From CAG-177 sp003514385 (GTDB taxonomy: Bacteria > Bacillota > Clostridia > Oscillospirales > Acutalibacteraceae): a stretch of DNA of 64,000 nt. The notes under the pieces were generated by a model. That model saw nothing but the letters and a program-made list of their open reading frames with translations, was not told where the DNA came from and made no database searches. The position numbers and the translations under genes were made by a program. The stretch is from assembly GCA_051920445.1 (NCBI GenBank), contig JBPPLN010000001.1:1550001-1614000 (forward strand), read 5' to 3'. How positions within the stretch are numbered: the stretch's first letter is position 1; every line of letters begins with the position of its first letter. Positions 9,098-15,674 of this stretch are shown here, one piece after another.

Positions 9098-9125
9098 CCC
9101 TCCGTCAGGCAATCCCGGCGGAGGG
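9098..9125. terminator. Hairpin between convergent genes
   Basis: CCCTCCG pairs with CGGAGGG with a 14-base loop, between the phosphatase (+) and the cysteine hydrolase (-). T-rich sequence follows on the + side. Confidence 0.65.
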
Positions 9126-9145
9126 TCAATATTTTATTTAACAGA

Positions 9146-9691
9146 TCAGACCGATGCGAGGAAAGTGTCGGTGTCGGTGATCTCTGCACCATAGGTGTCC
9201 TTGAGATACTTCAGACCGTACTCATAGTCCTCGGCGGTGAAGGAATTCGTCGCGTCTTTGATAACAACAATGTCGTAGCCGAGCTGATAAGCGTCGGCGG
9301 AGGTGTGGCGCACGCACATGTGGGTGTGCAGTCCGGTCACAACAACGGTGTTGACTCCGAGCTCCTGGAGCAGGAGGTCAAGGTCGGTGTGGAAGAAACC
9401 GCTGTAGCGTCTCTTGGGAACGACATAGTCGCTCTCGCAGAGTCCGAGCTCGGGAATGACTTTCGCGCCCTCGGTGCCCGCTATCGCGTGGTCGCCCCAG
9501 AGTTTGAGCTCGTGGTCGATGCCCTTGAGATGAGCGTCGTTGCAGAAGATGACCGGTATGTTCTTCTCTCTTGCGCCGTTGAGCAGTTCTGCGGTCTTGG
9601 GGACTATTGCAAGACCTCTGTCGCACTTGAGCGCGCCGGTGACGAAGTCGTTGAGCATATCAACGACAAGAATTGCGTACTTCTTTTCCAT
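9146..9691 (-). CDS. Cysteine hydrolase, isochorismatase/nicotinamidase family
   Basis: A 181-residue cytosolic enzyme with the full catalytic triad of the family: Asp11 in VVDMLNDF, Lys93 in VVPKRRYSGF and the nucleophile Cys126 in HTHMCVRHT. A cis-peptide-type VTGLHTHMC precedes the Cys, as expected. It hydrolyses an amide or enol ether; nicotinamidase, pyrazinamidase and orphan members share this pattern. Its own promoter lies 33 bases upstream, and its neighbours give no metabolic hint. Confidence 0.88.
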   Translation of the reverse strand: MEKKYAILVVDMLNDFVTGALKCDRGLAIVPKTAELLNGAREKNIPVIFCNDAHLKGIDHELKLWGDHAIAGTEGAKVIPELGLCESDYVVPKRRYSGFFHTDLDLLLQELGVNTVVVTGLHTHMCVRHTSADAYQLGYDIVVIKDATNSFTAEDYEYGLKYLKDTYGAEITDTDTFLASV

Positions 9692-9723
9692 AATATTTAC
9701 AGCTCCTTGTGTGTTATGATTAA

Positions 9724-9752
9724 ATTATACCGATTTAATCTTCCGGTGTCAA
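9724..9752 (-). promoter_or_regulatory. Promoter of the cysteine hydrolase gene
   Basis: Read on the minus strand: TTGACA, exactly 17 bases, TATAAT, a consensus sigma-A promoter. Confidence 0.8.
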
Positions 9753-9864
9753 TGACAATAAATACAAAGAAAACGCTCTTTTACAAAAGAAAATGCTCTT
9801 TTACAATAGGTGTTTGTGTGATATAATTTATTCATATCAATTTCCCGGGAAACGGAAAGCGTTT

Positions 9865-10313
9865 ATGGCAACTGTGCTTTTGGCTGTGATATTTATAGCC
9901 TATATCGGGCTCGGAATCCCAGATTCTTATCCGGGCTGCTGAGCATAAAGCTCTCGGGTAAAAAAGTCATGGTCATAGGCCAGTGCGTGACCCTCGCGGC
10001 GATACTGCTCATTATGTTCAAGCTGCCAATGGCGGCGACATATGCGGGCCTTTTCATGATAGGTCTCGGCAACGGGCCGCTGTTCCCAAGCATGACTCAT
10101 CTTATACCGAAAGTGTTCGGCAAGAGCGTCTCGCAGTCGATGATAGGTACACTCATGGGCTTCTCTTCAATCAGCATATTTTTGACCCCGTTCATTTTCG
10201 GTCAGCTCGCGGGTCGATTCGGCTCGTGGCTGTTCCCGTATGCGGCACTCGCGATGTATGCGGTGATGATGATATCAACTGCGTTTTTCATACGCAGACC
10301 GGCAGATAAATAA
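9865..10313 (+). pseudogene. MFS transporter destroyed by an internal deletion
   Basis: ATG 9865 opens a typical MFS N-terminus (MATVLLAVIFIAYIGLGIPDS), but that frame stops at 9938-9940. From about 9921 the next frame reads RFLSGLLSIKLSGKKVMVIGQ and continues as the last transmembrane half of an MFS protein to 10313. The normal 200-odd residues between the first helix and the GRFLSGLLS segment are gone. The two frames share AGATTC at 9921-9926, so the deletion probably occurred between short direct repeats and left a frameshift. The surviving C-terminal part (from Met 9969, 114 residues, about four helices) is unlikely to transport anything. The next gene begins 14 bases later. Confidence 0.85.
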
Positions 10314-10327
10314 AAAGGAGAAACGAT

Positions 10328-10717
10328 ATGAAAACGACTCAGGTTGCCGCCGCGCTCATTTGGCAGGGTGACAGATTCATGATATGCCGCCGCCCCGCGA
10401 ATAAGGGCAACGCCCTTTTATGGGAGTTTGTCGGCGGAAAGCTCGAACCGGGCGAGACACATCAACAGGCACTCATTCGCGAATGCCGCGAGGAGCTCGG
10501 GATAACGGTAGAGGTTGGCGACGAATTCTGCGATGTCTACCATCAGTATCCGGATATATATGTCCATCTCGTCGTGTTCAACGCGAGAATAGCCGAGGGC
10601 ACGCCCCGGCTGCTCGAACATTGCGGACTCGAATGGATAACGCCGCAGGAGATAAAAAACTATGCCTTCTGCCCGGCGGATAAAGATATACTCCAAAAAA
10701 TAATCAATACACATTGA
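10328..10717 (+). CDS. Nudix hydrolase, MutT-like (8-oxo-dGTP diphosphatase type)
   Basis: A 129-residue Nudix protein. The box G-x5-E-x7-RE-x2-EE-x-GI spans residues 37-59. N-terminal AAALIWQGDRFMICRRP and the short overall length match MutT/YtkD-type enzymes that clean the nucleotide pool of oxidised dGTP. C-terminal LEWITPQEI is also typical of MutT. An AAAAGGAG site lies just upstream. It sits between the broken MFS gene and the CorA-like gene with very small gaps, so it is probably transcribed with them. Confidence 0.87.
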   Translation: MKTTQVAAALIWQGDRFMICRRPANKGNALLWEFVGGKLEPGETHQQALIRECREELGITVEVGDEFCDVYHQYPDIYVHLVVFNARIAEGTPRLLEHCGLEWITPQEIKNYAFCPADKDILQKIINTH

Positions 10718-10730
10718 AAGAGGTTATATT

Positions 10731-11582
10731 ATGCAGCTTGTTCTTCCGTTTGAACATATGGCAAAGGCGGCGCAGTATATGGAGCCGTCGGTTTTTGAAT
10801 ATGTCCGCGAGGGCGAGATAGAAAGCTTTGAGAGCTTCGAAAAATTCAATTTTCTCGCCTTTAACTGGTACGATGTCCACAGCGAGCGCACCGAGGACTA
10901 TAAAATGCTCGCCTATGTCAGCCGCGAGAATCTGATAATTTTTACAGAGGGCGCGGCGGGCGACACGGCAAAGAAGATAATGGACGGGCTCGCGGCGGAG
11001 AATCCGGAACTCAGATCCGAGCAGCTGCTCTACAGATTCTTTGTCCGGCTTTTAAACGGCGATATGGATTGCCTCTCGAGGCTCGAGAATGAAATAGACG
11101 AATACGAAAATGTCTATCTTTTCAAGAGTGAGTCCGGCAAGGATGTTTTTGAAAAGCTGTCCGCCTGGCGGCGCGAGCTGCTGAGAATAAAGCGCTACTA
11201 TGAGCAGCTGACTTTGATTTTTGACGAAGCTTCTGCGAACGACAATTCAGTATTTTCGAACTCTGCGGCGAAACGCTTCGCCATTCTCAAGAACCGCACC
11301 GACCGCTATCTCCAGACGGTGCAGAATCTGCGCGATGTTATCGAGCATCTTCAGGAGGAGTATCAGGCGCAGCTGTCTATCCAGCAGAACGATCTGATGA
11401 AGCTTTTCACGGTCGTTACCGTTATCTTCCTGCCGCTGACACTGCTCACGGGCTGGTACGGCATGAACTTTTCCGGTATGCCGGAGCTCAACTGGGAATA
11501 TGGATATCTTGTGATAATTGTCGTGAGTATAGTTGTGCTCGTTGCGCTGATATTGTTCTTCCGACGGAAGAAGTGGCTCTGA
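10731..11582 (+). CDS. CorA-family divalent metal (Mg2+) channel
   Basis: A 283-residue protein with a long acidic, helical cytoplasmic part (1-215) ending in a coiled stretch, and two C-terminal membrane helices. The signature GMN (in WYGMNFSGM) follows the first helix and forms the pore entrance in CorA proteins. The C-terminus carries the basic RRKKW cluster expected at the cytoplasmic ring. Members conduct Mg2+, or in some branches Co2+/Ni2+/Zn2+. It starts 13 bases after the Nudix gene. No obvious terminator follows; the cysK promoter begins within 30 bases. Confidence 0.88.
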   Translation: MQLVLPFEHMAKAAQYMEPSVFEYVREGEIESFESFEKFNFLAFNWYDVHSERTEDYKMLAYVSRENLIIFTEGAAGDTAKKIMDGLAAENPELRSEQLLYRFFVRLLNGDMDCLSRLENEIDEYENVYLFKSESGKDVFEKLSAWRRELLRIKRYYEQLTLIFDEASANDNSVFSNSAAKRFAILKNRTDRYLQTVQNLRDVIEHLQEEYQAQLSIQQNDLMKLFTVVTVIFLPLTLLTGWYGMNFSGMPELNWEYGYLVIIVVSIVVLVALILFFRRKKWL

Positions 11583-11604
11583 GATTTTGAAAAAAATTTT
11601 TGAT

Positions 11605-11627
11605 TTGCCTATTGACAGGGTAGGCAA
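11605..11627. promoter_or_regulatory. Candidate Rrf2-regulator operator (perfect inverted repeat around the -35 box)
   Basis: TTGCCTA (11605-11611) and TAGGCAA (11621-11627) form a perfect 7-bp inverted repeat. The 9 bases between them are the -35 hexamer plus GGG. A protein bound here would block RNA polymerase. The three-gene unit downstream ends with an Rrf2-family regulator, and Rrf2 proteins bind palindromes of about this size, so autoregulation is a reasonable inference. Confidence 0.6.
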
Positions 11628-11640
11628 TATGTGCTATATT
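11612..11640 (+). promoter_or_regulatory. Promoter of the cysK leader
   Basis: TTGACA, 17 bases, TATATT. Transcription should begin near 11647, giving a leader of about 260 nt before cysK. Confidence 0.8.
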
Positions 11641-11686
11641 GTATCCAACATACCGCCGAGGTAGGCGTATGAAAGGAGAGAATGTT

Positions 11687-11800
11687 ATGAAAAAGACCGC
11701 CATGAACCGAATGAACTGCTGTAACTGCGCCTGTTGTCAGTGCGCGTGTTTCGTCATGTCTTTTTCCGATATGTCCTCCAAATGCGGGTCGTTGAACTGA
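11687..11800 (+). CDS. Cysteine-rich leader peptide (37 residues)
   Basis: A short ORF with a good ribosome site (AAAGGAGAG, then ATG 11687) and a TGA at 11798. It encodes 37 residues, eight of them Cys: positions 11, 12, 14, 16, 17, 19, 21 and 33. Seven lie within 11 codons (11717-11749). Such clustering is hard to explain as a functional protein but is what an amino-acid-sensing leader needs: ribosomes should stall at these codons when charged tRNA-Cys is scarce. The gene downstream of its terminator is cysteine synthase. Cys-rich leader ORFs are known ahead of sulfur genes in actinobacteria; I know of no named homologue in Clostridia. A metal-binding mini-protein is the main alternative. 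Confidence 0.8.
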   Translation: MKKTAMNRMNCCNCACCQCACFVMSFSDMSSKCGSLN

Positions 11801-11842
11801 TCCGATAAAACGGCTTTTTGACCGGGGACACTCATCGGAGTT
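11795..11842 (+). promoter_or_regulatory. Candidate antiterminator helix of the cysK attenuator
   Basis: AACT (11795-11798) and CCGAT (11802-11806) can pair with ATCGG-AGTT (11834-11842), leaving a 3-base bulge. This uses the loop and right arm of the downstream terminator, so the two folds exclude each other. The left arm overlaps the leader's stop codon. A ribosome reaching the stop would cover it and let the terminator form; a ribosome stalled at the Cys codons would leave it free. Confidence 0.55.
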
Positions 11843-11856
11843 CCCCGGCTTTTTTA
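11822..11856 (+). terminator. Attenuator terminator upstream of cysK
   Basis: CCGGGGA pairs with TCCCCGG, with an inner ACTC/GAGT extension around ATCG, followed by CTTTTTTATT. It lies between the leader ORF and cysK on the same transcript, with no other promoter visible before cysK, so cysK expression should depend on read-through. Confidence 0.85.
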
Positions 11857-11910
11857 TTGCGCCGCGGAACTCAGAATCTTAACTAACTAACTTCAAAGGA
11901 GCAATTTATT

Positions 11911-12843
11911 ATGTCAAAGATTTATACTTCAGCAGACCAGCTTATAGGAAAGACCCCTCTTCTCGAACTGACCCACATTGAAAAGAAATACGGACTCAAG
12001 GCAAAAGTGCTCGCAAAGCTTGAGTATTTCAATCCCGCAGGTTCCGTCAAAGACAGAATCGCCAGAAAGATGCTCGACGACGCAGAGGCGGCGGGCAAGC
12101 TCACCCCCGATTCAGTCATTATCGAGCCGACCTCCGGCAACACCGGCATCGGTCTCGCCTCCGTCGCCGCCGCTCGCGGATATCGCATAATTATCGTTAT
12201 GCCCGAGACGATGTCCGTTGAGCGTCGCCAGCTGATGAAGGCATACGGCGCCGAGCTTGTGCTCACCGAGGGAGCAAAGGGCATGAAGGGCGCGATAGCC
12301 AAGGCTGACGAGCTCGCAAAAGAGATACCGAACAGCTTCGTGCCCGGCCAGTTCGTCAATCCCTCGAACCCCAAGGCTCACTATGAGACCACGGGTCCCG
12401 AGATTTTTGAAGACACCGACGGCGAGGTTGATATCTTCGTCGCAGGCGTCGGCACCGGCGGCACTGTCACGGGCGTCGGCGAGTATCTCAAGGATAAGAA
12501 GCCCGGCGTAAAAATCGTTGCGGTTGAGCCTGCAACTTCGGCAGTGCTCTCGACAGGTGTTGCTGGCGCGCATAAGATACAGGGCATCGGCGCAGGCTTC
12601 GTGCCCGATGTGCTCGACACAAAGGTCTATGACGAGATAATCCCCGTCAGCAACGAGGCAGCATTCGAGGCCGGCAAGCTTATCGGCAAGAGCGAGGGCG
12701 TGTTGGTCGGCATATCCTCCGGCGCCGCCGCTTATGCCGCGATAGAGCTTGCAGAGCGCCCGGAGAACGAGGGCAAGACGATAGTTGTGCTCCTGCCCGA
12801 CACAGGCGACCGCTATCTGTCGACTCCGCTTTTTCAGGACTGA
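11911..12843 (+). CDS. cysK: Cysteine synthase A (O-acetylserine sulfhydrylase)
   Basis: A 310-residue PLP enzyme that makes cysteine from O-acetylserine and sulfide in the cytosol. Lys47 in NPAGSVKDR forms the Schiff base; PTSGNTG (73-79) binds the substrate carboxylate; GVGTGGT binds the cofactor phosphate; SSGAA lies near the C-terminus. Length and motifs match CysK rather than CBS. An AAAGGAG site precedes ATG 11911. The Cys-rich leader ORF and terminator upstream suggest induction by cysteine shortage. mnmA and an Rrf2 regulator follow, linking sulfur assimilation to tRNA thiolation. Confidence 0.96.
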   Translation: MSKIYTSADQLIGKTPLLELTHIEKKYGLKAKVLAKLEYFNPAGSVKDRIARKMLDDAEAAGKLTPDSVIIEPTSGNTGIGLASVAAARGYRIIIVMPETMSVERRQLMKAYGAELVLTEGAKGMKGAIAKADELAKEIPNSFVPGQFVNPSNPKAHYETTGPEIFEDTDGEVDIFVAGVGTGGTVTGVGEYLKDKKPGVKIVAVEPATSAVLSTGVAGAHKIQGIGAGFVPDVLDTKVYDEIIPVSNEAAFEAGKLIGKSEGVLVGISSGAAAYAAIELAERPENEGKTIVVLLPDTGDRYLSTPLFQD

Positions 12844-12860
12844 TAAATAATTTTCCCATA

Positions 12861-12897
12861 GGCTCCGGCTCTTTTGCCGGGGCTTTCGGGCTTTTTT
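12861..12897 (+). terminator. Possible partial terminator between cysK and mnmA
   Basis: A 9-bp stem (GGCTCCGGC / GCCGGGGCT, with G-U pairs) is followed, after 7 bases, by a T6 run. It may reduce rather than stop transcription into mnmA. Confidence 0.6.
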
Positions 12898-12909
12898 GAG
12901 AGGAAGAAT

Positions 12910-13998
12910 ATGAGCTTTAACCCCGATAACCCGCGTCGCAAGGCGCTCATCGCGATGAGCGGCGGAGTGGATTCGTCCGTCGCCGCCTATCTCGCGATTG
13001 AGAGCGGGCTTGACTGCATCGGCGTGACGATGAAGCTTTTTGATAACGAGGACGCAGGGATAAGCCGCGAAAGGAGCTGCTGCTCGCTCGAAGATACGGA
13101 GTATGCGCGCGGCGTCGCCTACAGGCTCGGGATGCCGTATTATGTCTTTAATTTCACTGCGGATTTCAAAGAGCAGGTCATGCGCCGCTTTGTGGAAGCC
13201 TATGAGCGCGGTGCGACCCCGAACCCCTGCATAGACTGCAACAGATATCTGAAATTCGACCGCCTCTATCGCCGCGCGAAAGAGCTCGGCTGCGAATATG
13301 TTGTCACGGGTCACTATGCGCGAATCGAAGAAGAAAACGGCAGATTCCTGCTGAAAAAGGCAGTTGACCCTACGAAAGACCAGAGCTATGTGCTCTATTC
13401 AATGACGCAGGACGAGCTGCGGCATACGCTGTTTCCATTGGGCGGCATGACGAAAATGCATACGCGGGAGCTTGCGCGCAAGCTCGGCTTCTATAACGCC
13501 GACAAGCCGGACAGCCAGGATATCTGCTTCGTGCCGGACGGCGATTACGCCTCATTTATCCGCTCGTTTACGGGCAGGGATTATCCGCGCGGCGAGTTTG
13601 TTGACAAAAGCGGCAATGTGCTCGGCGAGCACAGGGGACTTATAGGCTACACCGTCGGTCAGCGCAAGGGACTCGGAATAGCGCTGGGCGAGCCGAGATA
13701 TGTGACCGCACTGATGCCAAAAGAAAACCGCGTCGTGCTCGGCAGCAATGAAGACCTGATGAGCCGCGAACTCGACGCGAAGAATTTCAATTTTATTGCC
13801 TTTGATACCCCACCTGCGGAGTTTCGCGCGAGCGCGAGGGTCAGATACAGGCAGACGGAACAGCCCGCGACAGTGCGCGTCACGGGCGAAAATACAGTGC
13901 ATATAACATTCGACGAGCCGCAGCGGGCAATAACAAAAGGTCAGGCGGTCGTCGTCTATGACGGAGATGTGGTTATCGGCGGCGGAGAGATCTGCTGA
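12910..13998 (+). CDS. mnmA: tRNA-specific 2-thiouridylase
   Basis: A 362-residue enzyme that thiolates U34 of tRNA-Lys, tRNA-Glu and tRNA-Gln in an ATP-dependent reaction. The PP-loop SGGVDSS (17-23) binds ATP. The catalytic cysteines are Cys107 in TPNPCIDCN and Cys206 in SQDICFVPDG. GHYAR, DPTKDQSYVLY and GQRKGLGIA are family signatures. I chose ATG 12910, preceded by GAGAGGA, over an in-frame TTG at 12874 inside the terminator hairpin. It shares an operon with cysK and the Rrf2 regulator. The sulfur donor, normally a cysteine desulfurase, is not in this window. Confidence 0.95.
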   Translation: MSFNPDNPRRKALIAMSGGVDSSVAAYLAIESGLDCIGVTMKLFDNEDAGISRERSCCSLEDTEYARGVAYRLGMPYYVFNFTADFKEQVMRRFVEAYERGATPNPCIDCNRYLKFDRLYRRAKELGCEYVVTGHYARIEEENGRFLLKKAVDPTKDQSYVLYSMTQDELRHTLFPLGGMTKMHTRELARKLGFYNADKPDSQDICFVPDGDYASFIRSFTGRDYPRGEFVDKSGNVLGEHRGLIGYTVGQRKGLGIALGEPRYVTALMPKENRVVLGSNEDLMSRELDAKNFNFIAFDTPPAEFRASARVRYRQTEQPATVRVTGENTVHITFDEPQRAITKGQAVVVYDGDVVIGGGEIC

Positions 13999-14019
13999 GT
14001 GCGAAACGGAGGAATATTT

Positions 14020-14421
14020 ATGATGATATCAACGCGCGGACGCTACGCTCTGAGGGTGCTCGTTGACCTTGCGGAGCACAGCGGCGGTCTTGTCCCGATG
14101 AAGGATGTCGCGGCGCGTCAGGGCATCTCAAAAAAATATATGGAACAGATAATGGCTCTGCTTGTAAAGGACGGATATGTTGAGGGCGTTCACGGCAAGG
14201 GCGGCGGATACAGGCTCGGCAGACCGCCGGAGCAGTGCGTTGTCGGCGATATTCTGCGCCTGACCGAGGGCAGCCTCGCTCCCGTTGCGTGTCTCTCATG
14301 CGAAGAGCCGTGCGAGCGCGCGGACAGCTGCCGCACCGTCGGCATGTGGCGCAGATTCGAAGAGATAACGAACGAATACTTCGACGGCATAACCGTAAAA
14401 GACCTGATGAAAACCGAATAA
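14020..14421 (+). CDS. Rrf2-family transcriptional regulator with IscR-like cysteines
   Basis: A 133-residue winged-helix regulator. Residues 1-70 form the DNA-binding part (MMISTRGRYALRVLVDLA, helix-turn-helix around 27-50, and the wing HGKGGGYRL). Cys91, Cys94, Cys98 and Cys104 lie where IscR-type Rrf2 proteins hold a [2Fe-2S] cluster (Cys-x5-7-Cys-x5-Cys). CymR-type cysteine regulators lack this set, so Fe-S or redox sensing is more likely than direct cysteine-synthase binding. The start ATG 14020 has a CGGAGGA site; a GTG at 13999 is less likely. As the last gene of the cysK-mnmA unit, it is the natural candidate to bind the inverted repeat at 11605-11627. Confidence 0.88.
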   Translation: MMISTRGRYALRVLVDLAEHSGGLVPMKDVAARQGISKKYMEQIMALLVKDGYVEGVHGKGGGYRLGRPPEQCVVGDILRLTEGSLAPVACLSCEEPCERADSCRTVGMWRRFEEITNEYFDGITVKDLMKTE

Positions 14422-14425
14422 TAAA

Positions 14426-14459
14426 AAGCCGCGTTCTGTTTTTTTTGAACGCGGCTTTT
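14426..14459 (+). terminator. Terminator of the cysK-mnmA-rrf2 operon
   Basis: GCCGCGTTC/GAACGCGGC, a perfect 9-bp stem, is followed by TTTT. Confidence 0.88.
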
Positions 14460-14465
14460 GTATAT

Positions 14466-14499
14466 GAAAAAGGCTCCCGCCCGTTTGGGTGAGAGCCTT
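14466..14499 (-). terminator. Terminator of the Ser/Gly-rich lipoprotein gene
   Basis: On the minus strand AGGCTCTCACCC folds against GGGCGGGAGCCT and is followed by TTTTTC. Confidence 0.85.
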
Positions 14500-14528
14500 G
14501 ATTTGTTTGGTGCTGTTACAGCAGTTTT

Positions 14529-15446
14529 TTAGCCGATTTTAACGGTGTAGTCAACAATGCCGTGAAGGGTATCAACGCTTGCGGGGATACCGATAACCTT
14601 GACGCCAAGGTTGTTAACGTTGACATTGACCTTGTAGTGCCATGTGCCGCTGACGATCTTGCCGGTGTTGTTGTCAATCTTAACGGTGACATAAGCGTGA
14701 TCGTAAGTGAGCTTTATGTTCTCGATACCGGAAGTTACGCTAACGCCGGGAAGCTGATCAAGAGCGTTCTGGACGTTGCCGAGAGTACCGATCGAACGGC
14801 CGACAGGACCCTTCGAAGAGCTCTCCTTCGGGCCGTCAGTCTGAGGATTGACGTCGAAAGAAACAGTGGTGTACTTACCGTCGTTGGTCGCCTTAGCGTT
14901 CTTGACGTCGGTCGGAAGAACATCGCCGTGGTCGCCTGCGGGGATGTAGTTTGTATCGGTCGAGTTCTTCTCAAGAGCCTTCTTCGCGATGCCCTCAAAA
15001 GAACCGAGGATCTTACCAAGTCCGCCGGTGCCCTCAAGCTTCTCGAGCTTCATGGTCTGCTTGCCCTTGGGGGGATTCTTTACGGTAGCGTTGACAGCCT
15101 TGTTGTAGAAAGCTACGACTGCCTTAGCGTCGGTGGAGTTGAGACCCTTTTTGGTGTTGCCGGTCTGAGCGCCGCCCTGAGAGCCGCCCTGGCTGCCTGC
15201 TGCCTGCGAGGGAGCCTCGACGGGCTTGCCGGAAGCGTCGGTGGAAACTTCGGAAGCGTCGTTGCTGCCGGCCTCGGTGCTGTCGGCTGCGGAAGCGTCT
15301 ACGGGAGTAGAGCCTTCGCCGTTGTCGATGACCTCTCCGCCTGCGGAGGAGGGATCGGTTGTGGTCGCGCCGTCATCCTTGCTCTTGCAAGCTGCAAAAG
15401 CGAAGACCATAGCGAGAACCATGATGAGTGCAAGAATTCTCTTCAT
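14529..15446 (-). CDS. Secreted lipoprotein with Ser/Thr/Gly-rich linker
   Basis: A 305-residue protein with a lipoprotein signal peptide (KR, hydrophobic core, AFAAC with lipid-modified Cys20). A low-complexity linker of Ser, Thr, Asp, Gly and Gln (about 25-100) should span the cell wall. The globular part (105-305) begins DAKAVVAFYNKAVNATV and is rich in beta-strand patterns ending in VDYTVKIG. Similar linker-plus-domain lipoproteins are frequent in Oscillospiraceae, but I recognise no named domain. It is a single-gene unit with its own promoter and terminator. Confidence 0.75.
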   Translation of the reverse strand: MKRILALIMVLAMVFAFAACKSKDDGATTTDPSSAGGEVIDNGEGSTPVDASAADSTEAGSNDASEVSTDASGKPVEAPSQAAGSQGGSQGGAQTGNTKKGLNSTDAKAVVAFYNKAVNATVKNPPKGKQTMKLEKLEGTGGLGKILGSFEGIAKKALEKNSTDTNYIPAGDHGDVLPTDVKNAKATNDGKYTTVSFDVNPQTDGPKESSSKGPVGRSIGTLGNVQNALDQLPGVSVTSGIENIKLTYDHAYVTVKIDNNTGKIVSGTWHYKVNVNVNNLGVKVIGIPASVDTLHGIVDYTVKIG

Positions 15447-15507
15447 TTGGTTGTGCTCCTTTTAACATTTTTTTGATTTTGTGAATAAATTGTTTCACAG
15501 TATTTTC

Positions 15508-15536
15508 AGTTTACTCTAAAATAACCAAAAAGTCAA
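15508..15536 (-). promoter_or_regulatory. Promoter of the lipoprotein gene
   Basis: On the minus strand TTGACT, 17 bases, TAAACT, about 60 bases before the start codon. Confidence 0.6.
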
Positions 15537-15589
15537 GAAAAACAACGCTTCAAATTATAACAATTTTGTAACATACGGCTCAAAATCAC

Positions 15590-15619
15590 TTGACTTTCGG
15601 GTATAAGCACATATAAAAT
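15590..15619 (+). promoter_or_regulatory. Promoter of the rhamnosidase gene
   Basis: TTGACT, 18 bases, TAAAAT, ending 55 bases before the start. Confidence 0.55.
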
Positions 15620-15674
15620 GTATGCAGAGATTTAAAAAAGTATGAGCCGCAGGGCGAAAGGAATTTTATAAAAT

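Noticed and set aside
11641..11910. T-box riboswitch for tRNA-Cys before cysK
   Set aside because: No specifier stem or T-box TGGNACCGCG-type sequence is present; the Cys-rich ORF explains the structure better.
13999..14019. GTG start for the Rrf2 gene
   Set aside because: ATG 14020 sits behind CGGAGGA at good spacing, and family members start at MMISTRGRYALR.
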